The position numbers were made by a program, and so were the translations under genes. Below are positions 1 to 5,066 of a stretch of 5,066 nucleotides of DNA, piece after piece. Source of the stretch: Parachlamydiaceae bacterium (GTDB lineage: Bacteria; Chlamydiota; Chlamydiia; Chlamydiales; Parachlamydiaceae); NCBI GenBank assembly GCA_013698165.1, contig JACCVN010000235.1, positions 1-5,066 on the forward strand, written 5' to 3'. Each line of letters begins with the position of its first letter. Position 1 is the stretch's first letter. The notes under the pieces were generated by a model. The model was not told where the DNA came from. It made no database searches and saw nothing but the letters and a program-made list of their open reading frames with translations.

Positions 1-1
1 A

Positions 2-475
2 AGTGATTTAGTCATCCCTGGTGCTAATCCCATTGCTCTTCAACGTACTTACAATAGTCATAATAAGGATAAAGGATCTCTATGTCATAGCTGGGACTTG
101 AATTTACCATCCAAAGCCACGTTTTCCTCTGCAAGGACATCTGTGGAGGTTTATGATAGAGGAACACGCCTTAACTTTAATGAGTCTACCGATAATTATC
201 ATTCAATTTCAGATAACGATTTTATGAGCGTTTGTATCGGCAAAAAGCAACTGAGTCTGGGGGTGACAAATTGTTCTAAAGGTCTTTTGAATAGTCGCAC
301 AAACATTAGAAACAGGGAATTCCATTTTACAAAAAATGGGAGTCTTTTCGAGTTGCATGCAGAATCGGGGGAGATACTTACTTATAGCCAAAAGGAAAAA
401 TGGACAAGTCAATTTGACAATTATGGGATAATTGATTTCGTGATCTCTACGAATAAATTATCTTCGGGATGTCTC
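2..475 (+). other. N-terminal DUF6531-type RHS entry module (left-truncated)
   Basis: Residues 1-158. The opening DLVIPGANPIALQRTYNS matches the usual RHS entry pattern, in which a D-L-V-x-P-G-x-x-P-L core is followed by R-x-Y-x-S. It is followed by GSLCHSWDLNL (25-35), equivalent to the 'G-x-G-x-G-W' step, and VYDRGTRLNF (50-59), equivalent to a D-x-x-G-R strand pair. In this family the module precedes the YD cage and helps plug its end. The first part of the module, normally starting with a V-D-x-x-T-G segment, is missing because of the window edge. Residues 106-158 (HFTKNGSLFEL, YSQKEKWTSQFD) look like irregular beta-hairpins leading into the repeats. Confidence 0.75.
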
Positions 476-3400
476 TATAAATATAGCTACGATAAGAAAA
501 ATCGTCTGGATCGTGTGACATCGAGGGGTACAAAAGGTAATCTACTTAGCTATATTGAATGGATATATCCTTATAAGTTTAAGGATGCTCCTAGGCTTAT
601 GATCAGAGGCTCAGATGGACGAGAAGTCAAATATGAATATGAAAAACTCAAAAACAAAAACTATACTTTTGGTGACCGTTATTATCTGTCGTCTGTCAAA
701 AGTAAACATGCACCAAACGTTTTGTATAAGTACAGTAACGTTTCGAGTAAGTTTCATGCTAGTATGGTCAAAAAAGAACTTCCTGAGAATAGGTACTTAA
801 AGGTCAGGTACTATAAACAAGGAAAGAATGATGTTGGATCGAAATATTTCTATATTGCAAATGATTATGATTCGCGTATAGGCAGAGTGTCTTCACTTTA
901 TGAACCTGCCGGAGTTGACAAATCGCCTGTGATGATTTGGTCGTTTAGATATCTTCTGAACCAACGTAGCAATCGTGAAGAAGAGTTGTATGGAGGTATC
1001 ACAGAAGTTGTCGATGGTCTCGGGCATAGAAAAGAGTACAAGTTTTCAAACGAGCAGCGTTTAACAAGTGTCAGCCATTTCTTGGATGATGATCACCTCT
1101 ACCGTAGTGAGAGGATGATTTGGGAAGATGAAGGAGAAAAGAAAATCTGCTTGCTAGCCCAAGGGTTGACCGATAGTGATGAAAATTTGGTGATACGTAG
1201 AGATTACATCTACGATAACAATGGAAACGTTGTTAAAGAGAGCTTGAGAGGGAACTTGACGGGACGCCAATGTCATCCTGTCACTTGGGATTCATTTAGA
1301 GATGCTGAAAAATACAGCACAACCTTTAGCTATACCGACAAAGGGCTCTTGAAAACTGAAGATGATGGAAGAAAAAAAACTGCTTATGAATATCATAGAG
1401 GAACAGATCTTCTTACACTAAAATTGGTCTCCAATAGTGAGAGGATCTGTGAGCGCTATCATTACAAGTATGATTCGAATCGAGTTCTTATACAAGAAAT
1501 CTGCGATGATGGGGATTCTTCGGATATTACCAATCTTTCAGGTGTGACTGAACGGCGAATCAAGAAAATAACTCCAACATCTACACAGCCCATAGGCCTT
1601 GCTGAAATCGTAGAAGAGTACTATCTAATTCCCCTAACAAATCAAGAGAAGCTTACCAGTCGTCAAGAAAATACCTATTCAATAGACGGAAAATTATTGT
1701 GTCAAAAAACATATGATTGTAATGGGCAATATTGTTTCAATAAAGAGTGGGAATATGACGAACATGGCAATGTTCTTAAGGAGATCGACCCCCTAGGTCA
1801 GATAACAACCTATCGGTATGATCAAAATGACAATCGCATTTTTCAGCAGACACCTAACCTTGAATACCGCACTTTCTTCAAATATGATTATGTGAATAGG
1901 CTTATCGCGCAAAAAGACGTCTACCGCAATGGCCTAGAGATGGTTACATCCTACTCTTATGACTGTATGGGAAATAAGATATCGAGTACGGACAAATATG
2001 GCAACACAACCCAGTATCGTTACGATGAGTTTGGAAGGCAGATCGAGCGCGTTTATCCCTCTGTCCTAGATATTAGTGGAGAACTTGTGAGTCGAGTTGA
2101 CAAAATTGCTTACGATCAAATGAATAATCCCTGTGAAAAAACCGATGCTAATGGGAATACAACCAAAATCTTGTATACCGCAAGAGGGAAACCTTATCTG
2201 ACAACATATCCCAATGGAGCGGTGGAAACAAACATGTACCATTTAGATGGTACCCTTGAAAAGACAATTCACACTGATGGAGTTATCACATTATATACTC
2301 ATGACTATAAAGGCAGAAAAACAACTGAAGAAAAGTTGTCTCCGAATGGGGAACGTCTTTCCTTCCGTCAATGGATCTATAATGTTAATCATCTGGTCAC
2401 TGAAATCGACCCAGCAGGCCATAGAATCGAGTATGATTATGACGCTTGCGGAAGGCTAACATGCATGATAAGGGGTTGTTCAGAAACGCGATATCGTTAT
2501 GACTCTTTAGGAAGGAAAACCGAAACTTGGGAGATGTATGCACCTAACAAGTATCGTATTTCGGTTAGCGAATATGACAATCTCAATCGCGTAATTGTGG
2601 AATTTCTCATCGATGAATCCAACACCCTCTTTACGAAAAAAAGCTATTCTTATGATGTTGATGGAAATCGGACAGAGGTTATCATACATGACTCTTTAGA
2701 TAGATTGAGCATTAGAACGGAATACAACCCTGAAAATAAACCTGTCAAAATCACACAGCCTAATGGTTCAGAAACCCATTATATTTACCATTATGACTCT
2801 TTTCCCGCAGAAGAGTTGATCGATGCAAACGGGATACGCACCATAAGGGTCATGGATGCCTGTGGTAGATTAGTTAAAGATGAGAAAATGGATGCTTCGG
2901 GAAAGTTGTTGCAGAGGGCTAATTATGTACATGATGGTGAGGGCAATCTTTTGCAAAGGTCCGATGATGTCATCATTGATGGGGAAGTGCAGAAGAGCAT
3001 AAAAATTGTATACAAATATGACAAAATGAATCGAGTCATAATGCTTGTTGAAGCTGCAGGGGAGCCGCTCGAAAAAGTCACCCGTAAAGAATATAATTTG
3101 CGTGGGGAATTGTTCCGTATCTTTAAACCCGATGGGGTGATCCTGACACATGAATATGATCTTCTTGGGCGCATGATCAAATTATATTCGTCGGACGAAA
3201 CCGTTCATTATACTTTTACCTATGATCAGAGTGATAATATCTTAGAGGTATATGATGCTATTCTAGGGTTAACAACGACTCGTATGTTTGATGAAGATAA
3301 TAGGATGATCAGTGAGAAATTAGGAACAAACTTAGAATTTTTATATCAATACGATGCTTTAGGGAGGATAAGACAAGTAGTTTTACCCGATATGAGCAGC

Positions 3401-5066
3401 GTAGACTACTCTTTTAATGCAGTTTATCTAAAAGCAGTAGATCGTGGTATTTTTCATTTTGATTATGATTATTATATGACCGGCAAGTTGGCAAAAATTA
3501 GTTTACCCAATAATCTTGGTAATATCAATTACAACTATGATTGTTGCTTACGACCTATTCGTGTTGAAAGCAATCAATGGCTGCAAAACATTCCTGAAGG
3601 GGGATACGATCTTTGCGGGAATCTTGTTGAAATCTACCAAAAAGACCCTATTGGTGAACTGACATCGACCTATGCCTACGATTCACTGTACCATCTGGTC
3701 AGTGAGACAGGCGTTGCTGAACACACTTACAGTTTTGATTCTTTGCATAATCGTATTAGAAAAGATAGTACCAAGCATAGCGTCAACAGCTTGAATCAAG
3801 TGACACAGCAAGGATTTAAAAACTATGCTTATGATCCTAACGGCAATCAATCTACAATGAATGAATCTAATAGACGTGTTGAATATGTTTATGATGCGCT
3901 GGATAGATTGAAGGCAGTCATTGAGGAAGAGAACAAAACGGAATACGTTTACGATTTCTTGCATCGTCGTTTGAAAAAGACGACATTTGCACTTCAAAGC
4001 GATCAATGGGAAGAGACAGCCGCGAACTCCTTCATGTATCTTGCCGATACGGAAATTGGGACCGTAGATCAACTAGGCAATATCGTTGAAATGCGTATGC
4101 TTGGAATAGGCAATAAAAGCGATATAGGCGCTGCTCTACTTCTTGAAATTGAACAAAAGGCCTTTTTCCCTGTACACGATTTCCGCGGCAATATTGCGGT
4201 AGTGATTGATGTTCATGATGGTCAAGTAGCGGAGTGCTACCGTTATACCGCTTATGGAGAAGAGCAGATTTTCGATAGTCTTGCCAATAGACAAAAATCA
4301 GCGGTTTGCCCTTGGAGGTTTAGCTCAAAAAGAGTTGATCCGGAAACAGGTTGGTCCTTTTTTGGAAGGCGATATTACGACAGTGATATTGGCAAATGGA
4401 CAACTCCCGATCCTGTAGGATTTAATGACGGACCTAACCTCTATGCCTATGTACACAATAGACCAATGATGTATATAGACCCGGATGGAAAATTTGCAAT
4501 GATGATAAGTTGCAGTCATATGCAAGAAAATTCCACTAAGAACACCTGTTCACCAGGAGAATTCTTAACAAAGAATTATGAAACAATTGGAAATGTCTCT
4601 GTAACAGCCTCCAATATAATACGAGGAAACTTTACAATACATAATGAATACTCTCGTACTTTTAGGGTAGGAACTCCCATGAATGATGGGATCGGATTTG
4701 GACACGTTAATGGAGCTCGTAACAGCTTTGAAGATTCCTACAAAGCCGCATGCTTACTTTCTCAGAGAGCGGGAGGGCGCGAGGTCCGAGCTGTCTACAA
4801 TCCAAGTTATGGATATTTAGATTATTTCGAAAGTGCACTCGGATTTATGGGGATATCAACAAGGCCTGTGGATTTGATTCAGGAGAATTGGATGAATTTT
4901 TTTGCTGAAGGAGGCAAGCATTTTCTTCAGGATGCCCATAGCCAAGGGGCCATCTTTGCAGGTCTTGCCGCCCACCGTACAGATAAAGAGATAATGAAAA
5001 ATATCGAATTCATGGGGATAGCTCCTGCAGCTCATATGCCGGAAGACCTTTTTGGCAACGCTATTC
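2..5066 (+). CDS. RHS/YD-repeat protein with C-terminal DUF687-like hydrolase domain, partial at both ends
   Basis: One frame stays open for 1,688 codons, starting at base 2 and running off the right edge (base 5066 is the first base of a split codon). No start is assigned because residue 1 already lies inside a conserved domain (SDLVIPGANPIALQRTYNSH). In order the protein holds a DUF6531-type entry (about 1-60), divergent YD repeats (159-559), a dense YD array (560-1325), an RHS core (1392-1497), a linker (1498-1560) and a truncated DUF687-like domain (1561-1688). RHS proteins form a hollow beta-cage around a C-terminal payload that the core cuts free. By analogy this would be a secreted or surface-delivered toxin or effector with a serine-hydrolase-like payload; that role is inferred. 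No frameshift or internal stop interrupts the frame, so the gene looks intact and under selection. No export signal, promoter or ribosome binding site is visible because the 5' end is missing. The RHS assignment is very secure; the payload assignment is fairly secure. Confidence 0.96.
476..1678 (+). other. Divergent YD-repeat section with non-repeat insert
   Basis: Residues 159-559. The first clear repeat is YKYSYDKKNRLDRVTS (159-174), with others at 402-415 (YIYDNNGNVVKESL), 444-453 (YTDKGLLKTE) and 486-498 (YHYKYDSNRVLIQ). Between them are long stretches without the Y-D/G-R signature, for example 220-400. Residues 501-545 (DDGDSSDITNLSGVTERRI, then TQPIGLAEIVEEYYL) are not YD-like. They resemble a segment I recall from chlamydial-type YD proteins, just before the regular array. 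This part of the cage is probably structurally irregular. Its role is unknown, and the chlamydial resemblance is from memory only. Confidence 0.6.
1679..3976 (+). repeat. YD-repeat array (protein-level repeats, about 30 copies)
   Basis: Residues 560-1325. Roughly thirty units of about 20 residues follow the pattern Y-x-Y-D-x-x-G-R/N-x-x-x-x-x-x-x-x-G-x-x-x. Clear examples are EYDEHGNVLKEIDPLGQ (584-600), YSYDCMGNKISSTDKYGN (651-668), YRYDEFGRQIERVYP (672-686), YDYDACGRLT (811-820), YRYDSLGRKTE (831-841), YQYDALGRIRQVVLPD (1115-1130), YAYDPNGNQS (1275-1284) and YVYDALDRLKAV (1296-1307). In solved RHS and TcC structures such repeats form beta-hairpins spiralling into a closed shell around the C-terminal payload. 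The units share little nucleotide identity, so the repetition is old and is seen in protein only. It is not a tandem DNA repeat. Some units are degenerate, for example YHLDGTLEKT (746-755) and YNYDCCLRPI (1177-1186). Confidence 0.93.
4175..4492 (+). other. RHS repeat-associated core domain with putative self-cleavage aspartates
   Basis: Residues 1392-1497. The classic landmarks are present in order: HDFRGNIAVVID (1392-1403), YRYTAYGE (1413-1420), PWRFSSKRVDPETG (1437-1450), FGRRYYDSDIGKW (1454-1466), PDPVGF (1469-1474), GPNLYAYVHNRP (1477-1488) and IDPDG (1492-1496). In this family the core closes the cage and acts as an intramolecular aspartyl protease that cuts just after the last D-P-x-G. 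Candidate residues are R1457, D1470 and D1493. Small departures from the family wording are Trp for Leu after ETG (W1451), Lys for Arg in the G-R-F/W step (K1465), and Lys in place of the usual hydrophobic residue after the final DPxG (K1497). The domain identity is very sure; active self-cleavage is inferred. Confidence 0.95.
4493..4681 (+). other. Linker between RHS core and C-terminal domain
   Basis: Residues 1498-1560. After the core the YD pattern stops. A short Met/Ser/Cys-containing stretch (MMISCSHM, 1500-1507) and a polar segment follow, then alternating strand-like sequence (GNVSVTASNIIRGNFTIHN, 1531-1549). I recognise no domain here. Its position directly after the presumed cleavage site means it would form the new N-terminus of the released payload if cleavage occurs. 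Confidence 0.6.
4682..5066 (+). other. DUF687-like C-terminal domain with alpha/beta-hydrolase nucleophile elbow (right-truncated)
   Basis: Residues 1561-1688. Landmarks in order are GFGHVNGARNSFEDSYKAA (1565-1583), VRAVYNPSYGYLDYFESAL (1595-1613), STRPVDLIQENWMNFF (1619-1634), FLQDAHSQGAIFAGLA (1641-1656) and IEFMGIAPAAHM (1668-1679). This order (N-G-x-x-N-S-F, YN-x-x-x-G, W-x-x-FF, HSQGA, IAPAA) matches what I recall of DUF687, an uncharacterised chlamydial family. The A-H-S-Q-G motif after a hydrophobic strand has the shape of a serine-hydrolase elbow (G/A-x-S-x-G), making S1647 (codon 4940-4942) the candidate nucleophile. The expected acid and histidine would lie past the window edge, so catalysis cannot be judged. 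The likely role is a hydrolase or lipase-like payload; the substrate is unknown. Confidence 0.72.

Noticed and set aside
615..800. Plus-strand 61-codon open frame in another phase
   Set aside because: It is an out-of-frame shadow of the large gene, has no recognisable domain, and the main frame continues unbroken through it.
2247..2459. Plus-strand 70-codon open frame in another phase
   Set aside because: It is a shadow of clear YD repeats in the main frame (residues 746-820) and has no support of its own.
2870..3180. Two overlapping minus-strand open frames of 93 and 85 codons
   Set aside because: Both are antisense to well-formed YD repeats, overlap each other in different frames, and show no family resemblance.
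3455..3480. AT-rich GATTATGATTATTATATGAC stretch as a promoter or repeat
   Set aside because: It encodes FDYDYYMT within a YD repeat, lies in the middle of the gene, and has no paired -35 element that I can see.
1679..3976. Tandem DNA repeat or recombination hotspot within the YD array
   Set aside because: The repetition is visible only at the protein level; neighbouring units do not share long identical DNA stretches.
3683..4072. 129-codon open frame on the minus strand
   Set aside because: It lies fully inside the strongly conserved YD-repeat coding frame on the plus strand, has no recognisable domain, and fits a chance antisense opening.

Overview
The window is one uninterrupted stretch of coding sequence on the + strand. 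The frame whose first full codon is at base 2 stays open through all 1,688 codons to the right edge, with no start codon boundary, stop codon or intergenic DNA inside the window. I read it as the middle and C-terminal part of one very large RHS/YD-repeat protein. Its true N-terminus lies off the left edge and its stop codon off the right edge. All residue numbers below are window-relative: residue n begins at base 3n-1.

Layout from left to right: (1) bases 2-475, the end of the N-terminal DUF6531-type entry module of RHS proteins; (2) 476-1678, a divergent YD-repeat section with a conserved-looking non-repeat insert; (3) 1679-4174, a dense canonical YD-repeat array, expected to wind into the beta-cage of RHS proteins, running into a degenerate stretch before the core; (4) 4175-4492, the RHS repeat-associated core that seals the cage and normally carries the self-cleavage aspartates; (5) 4493-4681, a short unrecognised linker; (6) 4682-5066, the start of a C-terminal domain that I recognise from memory as resembling DUF687, a family known from Chlamydia. 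This domain carries an Ala-His-Ser-Gln-Gly nucleophile-elbow motif typical of alpha/beta hydrolases. The window ends before the other catalytic residues would appear.

The architecture is that of a polymorphic-toxin-type RHS protein: the cage encloses a C-terminal payload, the core cuts it free, and the payload acts on a target. Here the payload looks like a serine hydrolase or lipase-like domain. The DUF687-like tail, the moderately AT-rich composition, and core wording such as CYRYTAYGEE and PWRFSSKRVDPETG suggest an environmental member of the Chlamydiota (Parachlamydia/Waddlia/Simkania-like). This assignment is inferred from recalled family features, not from a search.

No RNA genes, mobile elements, CRISPR arrays, promoters or terminators were seen. 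An immunity gene or secretion partner, if present, would lie outside the window.
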